NCBI RefSeq assembly: GCF_029962835.1
Contig: NC_080589.1
Location: forward strand, 23,798,586-23,862,585
DNA from: Magnolia sinica
Lineage: Eukaryota > Streptophyta > Magnoliopsida > Magnoliales > Magnoliaceae
Length of the DNA stretch: 64,000 bases
Reading direction: 5' to 3'
Numbering within the stretch: position 1 is the first letter of the stretch; the number at the start of each line of letters is the position of its first letter. Shown here piece by piece: positions 1-10,995 of the stretch. A program made the translations under genes and the position numbers. Below the pieces are notes generated by a model. The model was not told the origin of the DNA. It saw nothing but the letters and a program-made list of their open reading frames with translations, and did no database searches.

Positions 1-80
1 TTATTATCGTGTACGTGTACAATTACTAGTGCATGCGTATCAATTATCATGTTCCGCCGGAGTATCGAAGTTTTTTCCAC
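1..80 (-). repeat. dispersed ACGTG-containing repeat, copy 1
   Basis: Read on the minus strand this stretch runs from TCGATACTCC through a GATACGCATGCAC segment to TGTACACGTAC. The same order of motifs recurs near 3867-3925 (-), 53868-53935 (+), 54017-54090 (+), 62928-63001 (+) and 63695-63740 (-). It is a short interspersed repeat of unknown type with an ACGT core at one end. I see no coding capacity. Confidence 0.45.
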
Positions 81-162
81 TTTCTTCTTGTGGCGGCCGA
101 CAGGAGAAAGACGGGAGTGTATTAGGTGCGGCCTCGGCCATACCCATCACTGTACTTCCCTA

Positions 163-475
163 GTAGTGAGGCACACCATGATGTATTTATTGCTCATCCT
201 CACCGTTCATCCGTTTTATCAGATTATTTTAGATTCATAACCCAAAAACAATGCAGTATAAATCACTTTACTTTAGTAAACAATGGTGATTGAACGCACA
301 CAAAAAAACATTTCTATCACCGACAAAAATTTTTATTTTACATCTAACCTGTTGATAATGTAAAAAGAACTTTTGAATTTGGTTCTTCTTCTTTTTTTCT
401 TTTTTTTTTGTATAGAATAATATTTCAAAACGGATTAACGGAGTGGATTTCTGATACATACATAAAAATGGGCTA
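163..475. mobile_element. degraded GTGGGGCCC-core MITE
   Basis: The left part reads GGCACACCATGATGTATT followed by CCGTTCATCCG. The right part reads GGATTAACGGAGTGGAT and then ATGGGCTAAC, roughly the reverse complement of the left. This is the terminal inverted repeat of the abundant MITE family in this window, with a decayed middle. Non-coding. Confidence 0.6.
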
Positions 476-1499
476 ACAGTCAGCGCTGCACCGTGTTGCG
501 TGTTGCCAAATCTGCAATTAATCCGTTCCCGAGAACGACAAAGCACGTGATGTGCCAAGTCCATAGATTCCCTTTTCTTTGGCATTGACTTTTTGGGACT
601 TCTGGGCTTTCAGAGTTCCGCGCGCGCGTGGGAGCCTGCCCGTGCACCCGCAGACACACGTGTCGATATTGAAAATTGTGCGAATGTGAGCTCATCATCA
701 GGTGTGCTACACTATGCGGATCTTCTGGCCTAAAATTCAGGCCGTTCCACGCTTTAGGTGGGCCACATCATACGGAAAATTGGATGGCTAGGAAAAATTA
801 TTTGAACCGTCCAATTTTCATACGCAGATAATTCAAGCGTTTATCTTCAACCAGATGGACAGATCCGATCTCCCATACGTGCGCATGTGTGTGGATGGGC
901 AACTCTTCACACTAGGAATTTGCAAACTCTAGCACTAATATCTATAAGCTTATAAGACGCACGATATTTGGAGATACTGTTCATACAAAGGTGGCCCATT
1001 GATTATACGGTCTGGATTCATTTCCAAGAGCGTGAATTGAGCAGCATATTGTCTTGATAAAAACGTGCTTAGGGACAGCAGACCTGCGCCGTATGTGAAT
1101 ATTTCCTTCGAGAAATGGAGGAATGTTCATATACAACGCTTTCCTTCCCCCAATGAATCATTTGTTTTGAAGATCCGAGCCATGGATATGGTGGGCCCAA
1201 TCATAATAACGATATGTGCTGAAGTCATATAATCCAATCGTTAGTAAATGGGCCACAAACTGGCATTGAGTCAAACCATCCACCTGCCTATTTCAATGCT
1301 GCAGCATGCATACGGATAGCAATGGATTTTCCACCAAGTGATCCAAAAAGATTAGCCGACCTTTTAGACGGCTTGGATTATCTATAAAAAGATAAAAAAA
1401 ATCCTAGGTTGAAATATTTTAGCGCTTTGAGCATTTGACTCATGGATGATCTCACAAACTTCAAAAAATCGTAGTGCTGAAATATCATGGTCAGTTCTT
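476..1499. other. no gene recognised
   Basis: Low-GC intergenic sequence with short open frames only. Scattered GGGCCCA and CCGTCC words suggest old MITE fragments, for example around 750-840 and 1185-1260, but no full element can be drawn. Confidence 0.5.
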
Positions 1500-2127
1500 T
1501 TAGTGCCCGTTTGGTCACCTTCATTAGGTAGGATTAGATGGGATTGCATTGGCCGTGATGAGATTTTTCAAACCATCAAGGTCTCTCGCCCAAATCCTAG
1601 GACGAGGGTGTGGATTTGGGAATCCTCCATAGATTGGAGAATCCTGTAATTATTCACCCAAAGGCGCGGTGGTTTGCATCCTATATTGGTGAGTGAAAAG
1701 GGCCAGTTCCGTGGGTCCTGCCATGATGATAATCGTAGATTACATGTCATTCAAAATGATGTTCGAGTCATTTCAGGGCATCTATCGAAAAATGAAGTCG
1801 AGTAGCGAATTGAATAGACCACAATGGAATGAACCACAACCGAGACTGAACTGCTGCATCCTCTGATGTGGTCCAATGGATCTGTGACCTGCCTTATTTT
1901 TTGGGATCATGCCATAGAATAAACAGAGGGGAAATGGATAAACAACGTAGATATTTTCTACTTAAATCACAAAAGGCCGCACCGAGATCAATCTAGGTTT
2001 GTATATATATATATTTACAAAATGACTTTTGCAATCCCATAGTATCTTTTCCAAACATAACTTTAATTCAATCCCGCGTGATAGAAGTTAATTTCATATC
2101 TTCCAAACAGGATATATCAAATCTTTA

Positions 2128-2844
2128 GGGCTTGTTTGGTTTTCCAGAATCCAGGTAAATCTCTATAAATCACTATAAAAACGTAATCATTACATGTTTT
2201 CACTTGTTTGGAAATGAGGGAGTAATTTCACCTAGAAAATCAGTTCAAAAATGTTGACTTAAATCCCTGTGCCCCACCATAATGTATATAATATATCTGT
2301 GTTGTCCATCTGTTTTATTAGAATATTTTGAGGCTTAATCCGAAAAAATAAGAAAGATCTAATGTTCAATTGACCCACATGAAAGGAAACAATGGACTTA
2401 ATTTGTCCACCGTTGAAAGTTGATTCTTTTACTGGGCCCACATTGAGGTTTATTTGCCATCTAACCCATTCATAGGGTCATATAGACATGGATAAGTGAA
2501 AAATATAAATATAAGCCTGATCTAAAATTTCTAAAGGTTTCAACAAGTTTTTAATGGTAGGCATTCAATTCTCATAGTTTCGTGTAGTGTGGTCCACTTG
2601 ACCTTTGAATTTGCCTAATGTTTGGGCTCATGCCTTAAATTCATTTGGCATAAGAAATGGGCGGTGTGGATAAGCCACACATATTATGGTGGGCCCCATA
2701 TTTATTTTACAAATTTCTTGATTTAAGTGCTTAAAAAGTAACTGATCAAGTCAGCATTGGGAAAGATGCAGCTAATTACCTTAGTAAATAATGATTACTC
2801 ATTTACAAGGTAATTACACTTGAGCCAGAAAGCTAAACAGGCCG
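2128..2844. mobile_element. inner PIF/Harbinger-like MITE nested in the 1503-2932 element
   Basis: The left end GGGCTTGTTTGGTTTTCCAG pairs with the reverse complement of the right end, CGGCCTGTTTAGCTTTCTGG. TTA flanks both sides (2125-2127 and 2845-2847). A third element of a different family lies inside it. Confidence 0.65.
2265..2700. mobile_element. GTGGGGCCC-core MITE, third level of the nest
   Basis: The left end GTGCCCCACCATAATGTATA mirrors the right end, ACATATTATGGTGGGCCCCA. The subterminal words GTCCATCTG and GGGCGGTGTGGATAAG are also mirrored. No clear target duplication is visible. Confidence 0.65.
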
Positions 2845-2944
2845 TTAGATAATACCTTACCCATGCATTAATTATTACCTTTTCAATTCCATCCACTTTA
2901 ATCCCACCTAACACTAGTGCCCAAACGGGCCCTTAGAACAGAAG

Positions 2945-3450
2945 GGGTACTCCCCCGCCACTAGCAAATGGCTAGTGGTCGGTGCTCTGTGGGCCCCACC
3001 ATGATGTATTTGTTTCATCTATGCCGTCCATATATTTTTAAAGATCATTTTATGGTATGAACCCAAAAATGAAATATATCCCAATCTCAAATGGACTACA
3101 TTACAAGAAACAGTTTTGATTGAAGTCGACCTTTAAAAACTTTTTGGGGGTTATAAAAGTTTTAGATCAATCTTTGTTTTTTCCCTTCATATACGTAAGT
3201 ATGAACTAATCAATTGGATGTCAAATAAAAAGTACAGTGGGCCTTAGGAGGGTTTTAATGGTGGATATCGAATCACTCTTGTTTTCCTGTAGTGTGGTCC
3301 ACCTGATATTTATATCCCTCTCATTTTTTAGGATCAATACCTAAAATGATCTCTAAAAATGGATAAATAGCATGGATAAAAGACATACTTCATAGTGGGG
3401 CCACGAAGCACCGACAACCAGCCACCGGGTTCTTGGCAGGGGGAGTAGCC
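2945..3450. mobile_element. GTGGGGCCC-core MITE, cap type with CCACTAGC palindrome
   Basis: The outer ends are GGTACTCCCCCGCCA on the left and, in reverse complement, GGCTACTCCCCCTGCCA on the right. Both lead into the family core GGGCCCCACCATGATGTAT. Inside the left end is an 8-bp stem, CCACTAGC (2958-2965) and GCTAGTGG (2971-2978). The right-hand palindrome is eroded. Non-coding. Confidence 0.7.
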
Positions 3451-3980
3451 AATCCATTTCCATTTTTATAGGGTCTACTGTCCAAGGTGTGGCCCATCAA
3501 TTGAACGGTCTGGTCATAGACAAGGATCCAATCGGATGTATCTATTGAAATATGTCGCGATCTATCATGGAAAACTTCGTTGTACACGGCACGTGACGTG
3601 ACGTGGCGACATTGCCGACACTAACGTGTCGGTAGTTCACTGTCCCAAAATCAGAACAGTCAAAATTCTAATCAGTGATTGGTGGACGCTTGTTTGTTGA
3701 AACAGGCCATTGGATGAAAAATCAATGGTCATGTTTTACCAACAAGACAGCCAGATAATCAAATAAGTGTTATTTTTGGTACATGATACATCTAAACTCG
3801 GACCCAAAATTTGAAATTGAATTACTTGAATGCCAAGCGTTTAATTTTTTAAATGATTTATAAGTGCATATATATCATCCATCATGTTCTGCCAGAGTAC
3901 CATAGTTTCTCCCTCCGTCAAATCTCTAATCTGTACGTTTCTATTCGTGGTTTAGCGTACGTCACGCATATTACCACAGC

Positions 3981-4508
3981 GGACGCGGATTGCGTCCTAC
4001 CCCCGCCCGGCCAGTAATCCGTCCGGGCAGGGATCTGTGGAGCTTACTATGATGTAAGTGTTTTATCCACGCCGTTCATAGTATTTCTAAGATCATTTTA
4101 AGATATGACACAAAAATAAGGCAGGTGCAAGGGTTAAGTGGACTACAAAGTGGGGATTAAACATCCGCCATTAAAAACTTCTTGGGAGCTGGAGAAGTTC
4201 CGGATCAAGCTGATGTTTGTGTTTTCACTTCATCCACGTATACATGAACGTATTAATAGGTTGGATGGTAAGAAAAACAACACGATGGTCATTAGAAAGG
4301 TTTCAACGGTGGGTGTCATTATTACTGCAGCTTCTTTTGGTGTGGTCCACTGGAGCTGTGTACCTGCCTCATTTTTAGGATCATCCTTTAAAATTATCTG
4401 ATATAAGCGATGAACGGCGTGGATAAAACACTCACATTACGGTGGTCCCCACAGAGCCCTGCCCGGACTGATTACGGTCCGGGCGGGGGTAGAACGCAAA
4501 CCGTGTCC
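3981..4508. mobile_element. GTGGGGCCC-core MITE with 9-bp target duplication (Mutator-like)
   Basis: The inverted repeats begin GGACGCGGATTGCGTCCTAC on the left and GGACACGGTTTGCGTTCTAC (reverse complement) on the right, and stay alike for over 100 bp. The flanks are TACCACAGC (3972-3980) and TACCACAGT (4509-4517), a 9-bp duplication with one mismatch. Long TIRs with a 9-bp duplication fit Mutator-like elements. The right cap holds CCCGGAC (4462-4468) facing GTCCGGG (4477-4483). Confidence 0.8.
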
Positions 4509-4619
4509 TACCACAGTAACCGATCCGTACGGGATCGGTTTTCGCCGCTGGTTGCGTCTTAGATGATGATCTGAACCGTTCAGGACGCGGATTAGCTGCT
4601 GACGGGTTGAGTAGCGGGT

Positions 4620-5545
4620 TTTGGTTACTAAAGTGACGTCACTAAGTTATTTGAGTCCCACCATATGCATGTGTTATATCCACACCATTCATCCATTTGG
4701 AGAGTTAATTGTAGGCCATGAGGCGTGTTTGGTCCGTTGAATCGTGGCATTGAATCCTATCAGATGGGATTAACATTATTATATATATATATGGAAATTT
4801 CATGCTATTGTAGCCCTCCAAACTATGAAAGTTTGATAAAATTTTAGCCATGTGAAATAACCAATTAAGCAAAATCATGTTTGGTGGACTATATAATTAT
4901 AATTAACTAACCAAATTCAAAATAAATGTCTTTCACTTATACACATATATAACCAGAATGCAGCGTATAAACCTTGTATTTGGATGGATGGTATGGATAA
5001 ACGGATGCATCAATGTGGGGCCACATGTGTAGTGGATTTCAAAATTCACATAAATCCTGCATGGACCAAATGCAATTCTAAAGGACTAAATGAAATTCCA
5101 TCTCACCTAATTCCAATCTTTGCTATCATCTCTAAATGTTGGATGGAATTACGTGGGACCAAATGCAATAATATCCCACCTAATCCCATCTAATATAGTC
5201 AAATGCCCCCCTAAAGAATGAGCTAGATTCAAAGCTCAAGTGGACCCATCGTAGAAAACGTTGAAACCTTTTTATCACCCACCAGTATGTTTATTTGATA
5301 TCTAACATGTTCATAAGATAAAGTAAAAACACAAATATTAGATTGATCGAAAGCTCATATAGCTCTCAAAAATTTTTTAATGCTCAGCGTTCAATCCACA
5401 CTTGTATTTTTAGTGGGATCTACTTGAGATTTGAGGGTTTGCTTCATTTTTTAACTCTAACTTTAAAATGATCTATCCAAATGGATGGACAGTATGATGT
5501 AATACAAATTATGGTGGGCCTCACATAATTTGGTGCGTCCCTTAA
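4620..5545. mobile_element. GTGGGGCCC-core MITE split by a second insertion
   Basis: The left part (to about 4732) carries GAGTCCCACC and TTATATCCACACCATTCATC. The core resumes at about 5214 with CAAAGCTCAAGTGGACCC and runs to the right end near 5510 (TATGGTGGGCCTCAC). The segment at about 4733-5213 is foreign. Its edges, GGCGTGTTTGGTCC and CAAATGCCCCCCTA, look like a separate MITE. Confidence 0.55.
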
Positions 5546-5549
5546 GAGG

Positions 5550-6083
5550 AAACCGGATTGGTACTGAGTTGCTCAGTATTCTTTTATTGTAGTGAGTAAA
5601 CTTATTTAGGCCCATTGTGAATGTATGTGGTTTATCCACACCGTCCATCCAGTTTTCCTGATAATTTTAGAGGCTGATCCCACAATTGAAGTAAATCCAA
5701 ATCTCAAGTGAACCATGCCACATGAAACAATGTGGAATAATGATTTCCACCGTTGAAACCTTCCTATGGCCCACGGTAATGTTTGTTTGTCATTCAACCG
5801 GTTCGTAAGATAAAAAAAGACATGGATGAAGAGAAAACACAAACATAAGCTTGATCTAAAACTTATTTAGCCTCCAATAATTTTTCAATAGTAGAGGTTC
5901 AACCACACTATTTCATGTAGTGTAGTCCACTTGAGCTTTGGATATGCTTCCATTTTGACCTCAACCCTTAAAATTATCTCTTAACATGGATGAACGGAGT
6001 GGATAAAATAAATAATTAATGATGGACCCCACAAAGTTTACTCAGTAGGCTAAGTATACTGAGTTACTCAGTAGACAATACGG
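5550..6083. mobile_element. GTGGGGCCC-core MITE, cap type with TACTGAG palindrome
   Basis: The ends are AACCGGATTGGTACTGAG and, in reverse complement, AACCGTATTGTCTACTGAG. Palindromes sit at the same place in both: TACTGAG (5562-5568) facing CTCAGTA (5572-5578), and TACTGAGT facing ACTCAGTA within 6057-6073. The core includes GTTTATCCACACCGTCCATC. No clear target duplication. Confidence 0.7.
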
Positions 6084-6394
6084 TTCCCTTTTGGGAGTGA
6101 CTACTGATGTGAACAGTTAATTTGCATCCAGTATTTGTACGACACATACACGCTAGAGAGGTTGGTGGTGTGTAATACACTATTAAATCCGGAGCCGTCC
6201 AAGTGTAGGTTTTCAACTCTGATTGTGTCTTAAATGATGATATGAATTGCTTGTATTTTCTCACAAAATCTATGTTCTTAGGATTATGCTTCGTCGGTGG
6301 TCCGGAACTTTGAATTCTGAATTTAAATATCGTCCATTCAAACTTTACTTTTCAATGTTACAAGTTTATCTTCTTACCCACACACCATCGAACT

Positions 6395-6720
6395 TGCTAG
6401 TATACTGACGTTACTAAGTTTTGTGGGTCCTATCATGAGATATGTGTTATATCCAAACCATTTGTAAGTAGGGGGATTAGACGTCTATGTTAAAACTATT
6501 TTTGAGTTCACATAAGTTTTTGGATTAATATGATATTTGTTTTTCTTCGTTATTTAAGTCTTTGTAATCTTATGAACCAATTGGATGGAAAATAAAAGTT
6601 ATGATAAGCCTTATGAATATTTTAAAGGTGAGAATCATTGTACCACTGCTATTTGTGGTGTGGTCCAGTTAAAATTTAGGTATGATTCAATTTTTGGCTC
6701 CTGCAGAATTATCATATTCA
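6395..6720. mobile_element. right-truncated GTGGGGCCC-core MITE
   Basis: It starts with an ACTGACGTTACTAAG cap like the 5550 copy, then GTGGGTCCTATCATGAGATA. It follows the family order as far as GTGGTGTGGTCCAG and the CTCCTGCAGAATTATC segment. The right inverted repeat is missing. Confidence 0.55.
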
Positions 6721-7316
6721 AGGGTCCGTATCTTTTGTTTGCCACTGGTTGTATTTTCCTGCTTCCCTGCATCCTCAGTAGTCCATGCTATTACTGTCAT
6801 TACCAGCACAGCGTATTAAATGCATGATAGGTCCAACTAGATTACAACAAGCCTAATTTCTTGCTTGTGGCAAATTATGGATCTGGAGAGCGGAAAGGCT
6901 TTCCCATCGAGTTCCTGCAAAAGGATTCTGGGAGGGGCCACTACAATGTTTTTAAGAAATTCAACTGATTTATCTAATTTTCCATCTCATTTTAGGAAAA
7001 CGAGCCCTACATCTATTTGTAGATCTCATTTTAAGACATGCGGCCAAAAGCATACACAAATGGACGGCATTAGTGAAAGCATGTTGAAATATTTATACGG
7101 CCACAAAAGTTTTATATTGGTCTAATTTTATTTAATGACCTTATAAATGGTTTGGGTGCTATATTAATATAGAGTTTTGGATCCTCCTAATTTTTTGTTA
7201 AGCTCTATAAATGGATGGACGAGCTAGATTTCTCACTAACATCACAGCGCGCCCCACCCATAAATGATTGAGCAGTAACTTCTTCGCGGAGGCTTGCGCG
7301 GTAAATCCGCATATCC
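6721..7316. other. no gene recognised
   Basis: AT-rich sequence with a possible MITE fragment around 7200-7260 (GGATGGACGAGCTAG then GCGCGCCCCACCC). No open frame resembles a protein family. Confidence 0.45.
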
Positions 7317-7326
7317 GCGTCCCGTT

Positions 7327-7739
7327 GGATGCGGATTGCGTACTACCCGGCTCTTCCCTATCTCAGAACGGGCAGTTCTATGGGCGGGTCCACCATGATG
7401 TATCTGCAAATCTAAACTATCTAAACATTTTCTCATGTTATTTTAAGGCAATAAAATAAAAATGAGACAGATCCGATTATCAAACGGACCACACCGAATA
7501 ATAAGCTTGGTTGCATTAAAAGGCACAAAGCACTAAAAATCGGTTGCATTAAATGCAAGAGTCATCTATGATGTGCTCCATTTAATCGTTGGATCTGCCT
7601 CGTTTTTGTTTTAATGCTTTAAAATAATCAGAGAAAAGGAATAGATGGTTTAGATTTACAGATACATCACAGTGTGCCCGCCCACAGAACTGCCCGTTCC
7701 GAGCTAGGGACGGGCGGGGGTAGCACGCAGTCCGCGTTC
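7327..7739. mobile_element. GTGGGGCCC-core MITE, GGATGCGGATTGCG cap
   Basis: The ends are GGATGCGGATTGCGTACTAC and, in reverse complement, GAACGCGGACTGCGTGCTAC, leading into AGAACGGGCAGTTCTATGGG. The right cap holds CCCGTTCC (7693-7700) facing GGGACGGG (7707-7714), with one G-T pair. The flanking 9-mers agree at only five positions, so no target duplication is claimed. Confidence 0.7.
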
Positions 7740-7825
7740 TCCGCCGTTAGCACTATTATTTCGAGAATCGAGGACTGCGAGGCTCTCCTGGATACGACAC
7801 ATGTACACAAGGACGTCGCTGGTAC

Positions 7826-7976
7826 GGACGCGATTGCGTACTATCCCTGGCAGGTCTGTGGGCGGGCCCACCGTGATGTATCTGTACATCCAAGCCGTCT
7901 ATCCCTTTTCTCGGATTATTTCAAGGCAACAAAACAAAAAACATTACGGATCTTTGAGTGTACGCAATCCGCATCC
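7826..7976. mobile_element. 151-bp internally deleted MITE with perfect 9-bp target duplication
   Basis: The ends are GGACGCGATTGCGTACTAT and, in reverse complement, GGATGCGGATTGCGTACACT. The flanks are identical 9-mers, CGCTGGTAC at 7817-7825 and 7977-7985. Only the left cap, part of the core and the right tip survive, so this is a miniature derivative of the family at 7327-7739. It is good evidence that the family creates 9-bp duplications. Confidence 0.85.
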
Positions 7977-7997
7977 CGCTGGTACACAGTACAGCAG

Positions 7998-8503
7998 CTA
8001 ATCCGCTTCCAGCTGGGAACAGGCAGGTGCTTTGAGTGTCCACCGTGATGTATGGATCTTATCCATGCCGTCCATCCATTGATTCGTATACTTTAGGGTA
8101 TAATCCCAAAAAATGAGGCATATCCGAGGCTCAAGTGGATCACACCACAGGAAGCAGCGGTGATAATGATTTTCACCGTCAAAATTTTTCTAGGGACATA
8201 GTGATATTTATTTCAATCCAACCAATTCATAAAGTTACATGGACCCGGATGAAGAGAAAACAAAAATATCAACTCCATCCAAAACTTCCATGGCCCCAAT
8301 GAGTTTTCAACGGTAAGAGTTTAATCCCCATCGTGTAGTCCACTTGAGCCTGGGAACTATCTTATTTTTGGGATCATATCCTCAAATGATATGAAAAAAA
8401 ATTAATGGACGGTGTGGATAGGACCCATACATCAGGGTGGCCACTCAAAGCGCCTGCCCGTTCCCAGCTTGAGACGGTCGGGGGTAGGACGCAACCCGCG
8501 TCC
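7998..8503. mobile_element. GTGGGGCCC-core MITE, left tip truncated
   Basis: The right end, in reverse complement, begins GGACGCGGGTTGCGTCCTAC and reaches GCTGGGAACGGGCAGGCGC. The left side matches from CAGCTGGGAACAGGCAGG inward, so the first 20 bp or so are lost. The core has CCGTGATGTATGGATCTTAT on the left and its mirror on the right. Confidence 0.65.
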
Positions 8504-9245
8504 GACATTCCGGCCTCGAATACGGAAAAGAAAAGTATGCCACATCAGCCAACCGCCCAAAGAATCCATGGTAACAACGATTCTCCCCACAGTACGTCAT
8601 GTCAGGCCACTTACGCTGATCTAGACCATTGATTTGCTGGGCCACTGAAAGATACGCTCGTCATTGTCCTCCTAATATATACGGTTGAAAAGATGAAAAC
8701 TACAGCGGCCCAGATTCCACACGCAAAAGTACAAAGATTTGACGGCTAGATCTTCCAATCTTTCCCATAATATGTAAATGCCATCCAAGGTATTCCGTAA
8801 TGGAAACGGTGGCGGCCACTATTGTTATATTTACGATACAAGCTCTTTACCCGTAACAGCTTTTATATTCTCTCTTTTGTCTTTTTTCGAAAAAAATTCA
8901 AAATTTTTTTATCGTTTTGCAACTAATGGCTATGAGGTCATTACAGCTTTTATTAGGACGTGACGGGCGTTACGGGGCTGTGACGGACTATACAAGTTAT
9001 TTTATCTGTAATGATCATTACCACCTTTTTTTACCTCGTAATATACGACCCTTAGGACCTCGTAACATCCAACAGTTGCAATTGTTACACGTAGTGGCTT
9101 TTACAATCTCGTAATGACCTTTACAGTACACCACGGTGCTATCAGATCAACGCTCTTGATCATGATAATGTCCTGCACTAGTACGAAATCAGTTCCATCC
9201 TCCACTCTTTAGAAAGCTCGATATCAGCGGTCCACTACCTTGGGA
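8504..9245. other. no gene; possible repeat with TTACGGGGC-type words
   Basis: From about 8795 to 9125 the sequence is rich in GTAACAGC, GTTACGGGG, CTCGTAATG and CTCGTAACATC words in both orientations. This suggests a degraded inverted-repeat element. Short open frames here have no recognisable protein content. Confidence 0.4.
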
Positions 9246-9771
9246 GCGGATTTCGTTTTACCTTGTTAACGGTTAACACTGTAGTGCGTGATTCCCTAAC
9301 GTGGGGCCTACCTTGATATCTTTTTCGTACATCCACACCGTCCATACATTTTTCCATATAATTTTACGTAATCATCTTAAAAATGAAGTAGATTTAAATC
9401 TTACGAGGACCACACCATAGGAAACATTGGTTACTGACCATTATAAACTTATTGTGGGTCAAAAAAGGTTTTGATCAACCTGATATTTGATTTTTCCATT
9501 AATCCAGGTACTTTTAAACTTATCAACAGGTTGGATGGAAAATAAATATTACGGTGGGTCCTGTAAATTTTTTAATGGTAACCGTTCAATGACCAGTGTT
9601 TCCTATGGTGTGCGGTCCACCTAGGAGTTGTATCTTCTTAAATTTTCGGATAAGGTCCTAAAATGATCTGGAAAGAAGATGGACGGTGTGGATATACAAT
9701 ATATCCATAAAAGTGGGCCCCTCCATCAGGGAAACACTCACTGCGGTGTTACCCTGTAACACCTAATCCGC
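9246..9771. mobile_element. GTGGGGCCC-core MITE, cap type with GGTGTTAC palindrome
   Basis: The ends are GCGGATTTCGTTTTACC and, in reverse complement, GCGGATTAGGTGTTACAGG. The right cap contains GGTGTTAC (9745-9752) and GTAACACC (9756-9763), an 8-bp stem with a 3-nt gap. The left cap keeps only TTAAC-G-GTTAA. The core reads ACGTGGGGCCTACC. No target duplication found. Confidence 0.7.
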
Positions 9772-10056
9772 CCCCTAGATACCGGCTGGAATTTCGTGAT
9801 TGTTAACCACCATTTACGTGACCGTGGTGACTCACACGTGTGTTGTATACGTACATATAGCAATCATCTCGACCATCCATATCGTGGGCCCCATAATTCA
9901 CTCGAAACCAAATTGGTCCAGCAATCTTAGCCATCCAAATGGCACCAATTAAATTAATACACCTGGTCACTTTATATCTATCATACGATTCAGTACCCAT
10001 CAGATGAATGATTAGGATCCACCGTCTTGACCTGCCAGATGACTGTTAACGCATGC

Positions 10057-10155
10057 CACGTGTACAGTTGTTGAATCCCCACCATTTAGTGAAACAATCG
10101 ACTATTACGCTATGCGAATTCGCTCGATCCGAGAATCTCTCCGTGCCTTTATATG
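10057..10155 (+). promoter_or_regulatory. candidate promoter elements of the NSH3-type gene
   Basis: A G-box CACGTG lies at 10057-10062 and a TATA-like TTTATATG at 10148-10155, followed by pyrimidine-rich sequence that could hold the start site. This would give a 5' leader of about 640 bases with several upstream ATGs and a purine repeat of GGAAG type at 10761-10790. A closer start or a leader intron cannot be excluded. Confidence 0.35.
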
Positions 10156-10821
10156 CAGAGAGAGGTGTATTGCACTCCTACTCTCTTCTTCCGACGGCAA
10201 CTGGCCGGAATCCCCCTTTTTCCGGCCACAGCGTCACTTTCCGGCGACCCTCCGGTCTGACCCACCTCCTCATTTTATCCACTCATTTCTACAACACTCT
10301 TTTTCGTTTTGCAATCTTTTATCGTAGAGACACTGTTTGGCTTCTCCAAATTGCGATTTGTTTCCTTTGCAAATGGAAAAACTACAAAATGAAATAATGT
10401 AAATGAAATCAAAAGCCACTTTTTTTTTTCTTTTTTTTTTTTTTAATTTTTATTTTTAAGGAAGCGACTCTGTTTGAATTCTGCTTTTTGTTTTGTTCTT
10501 AGTATTTTTAATGCAAAAGGAAGAAAGGAAACAGAATAAGATAGAAAGTTACTTTTTCCTTGATTTGATTTTTTGCTTCTGTAGTTTTGCATGTCTGAAA
10601 TCTCTTTCTTCAGTGAATGGATTTTCAAAAGCTTCCAAATTGTTTCAGAATTGCTTTTTTCCATTGAATTTGATTTGGGTTGGATGCAATTGTTCTTGGT
10701 TTGTGAGGGAAGTGATCTGAATTTTGATGGAACAGTTGTCGCGCTTCCCGGAGAATTGAAGGAGGGAAGGAGGGAAGGAGGAAGGAGGTTTTTGTTTGAA
10801 TTTTGGACAGTGGCCGGTGCA

Positions 10822-10995
10822 ATGTCGATGGGGAGATTGGTTTTGTTGCTGGTCTTGGTTGGGTGTCTTGGAGTGGGGATTTGTTGCAGGGATATGCGCC
10901 CGCGGCGGATTCTGTTGGATTCTGATATCGATACGGATGATTTCTTCGCTCTGTTGTATCTTCTCAAGTTGAACCGATCAGAATTCGATTTGAAG
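10822..10995 (+). CDS. NSH3: NSH3-type gene exon 1
   Basis: Codes residues 1-58: the signal peptide and the first metal-binding motif DSDIDTDD, followed by the [10 protein letters not shown] helix. It ends in phase 0 at AAG before GTTTAATTTT. Confidence 0.85.

Larger units (their letters stand above)
1503..2932. mobile_element. outer PIF/Harbinger-like MITE with TTA target duplication
   Basis: The left end GTGCCCGTTTGGTCAC matches the reverse complement of the right end, GGGCCCGTTTGGGCAC. Similarity continues for about 35 bp through a TTAGGTxGGATTA motif. Both ends are flanked by TTA (1500-1502 and 2933-2935), the 3-bp target duplication typical of PIF/Harbinger. No transposase remains. A second element of the same kind is inserted at 2128-2844. 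Confidence 0.65.

Noticed and set aside
9246-9771. A 9-bp target duplication for this MITE
   Set aside because: The flanking 9-mers ACCTTGGGA and CCCCTAGAT agree at only four positions.
10053-10397. 114-residue frame upstream of NSH3
   Set aside because: It lies in the predicted promoter and leader, has no recognisable domain and overlaps frames of similar length.
10591-10821. N-terminal extension of the NSH3-type protein from upstream in-frame ATGs
   Set aside because: The frame is open, but the extension would bury the signal peptide and has no family support.
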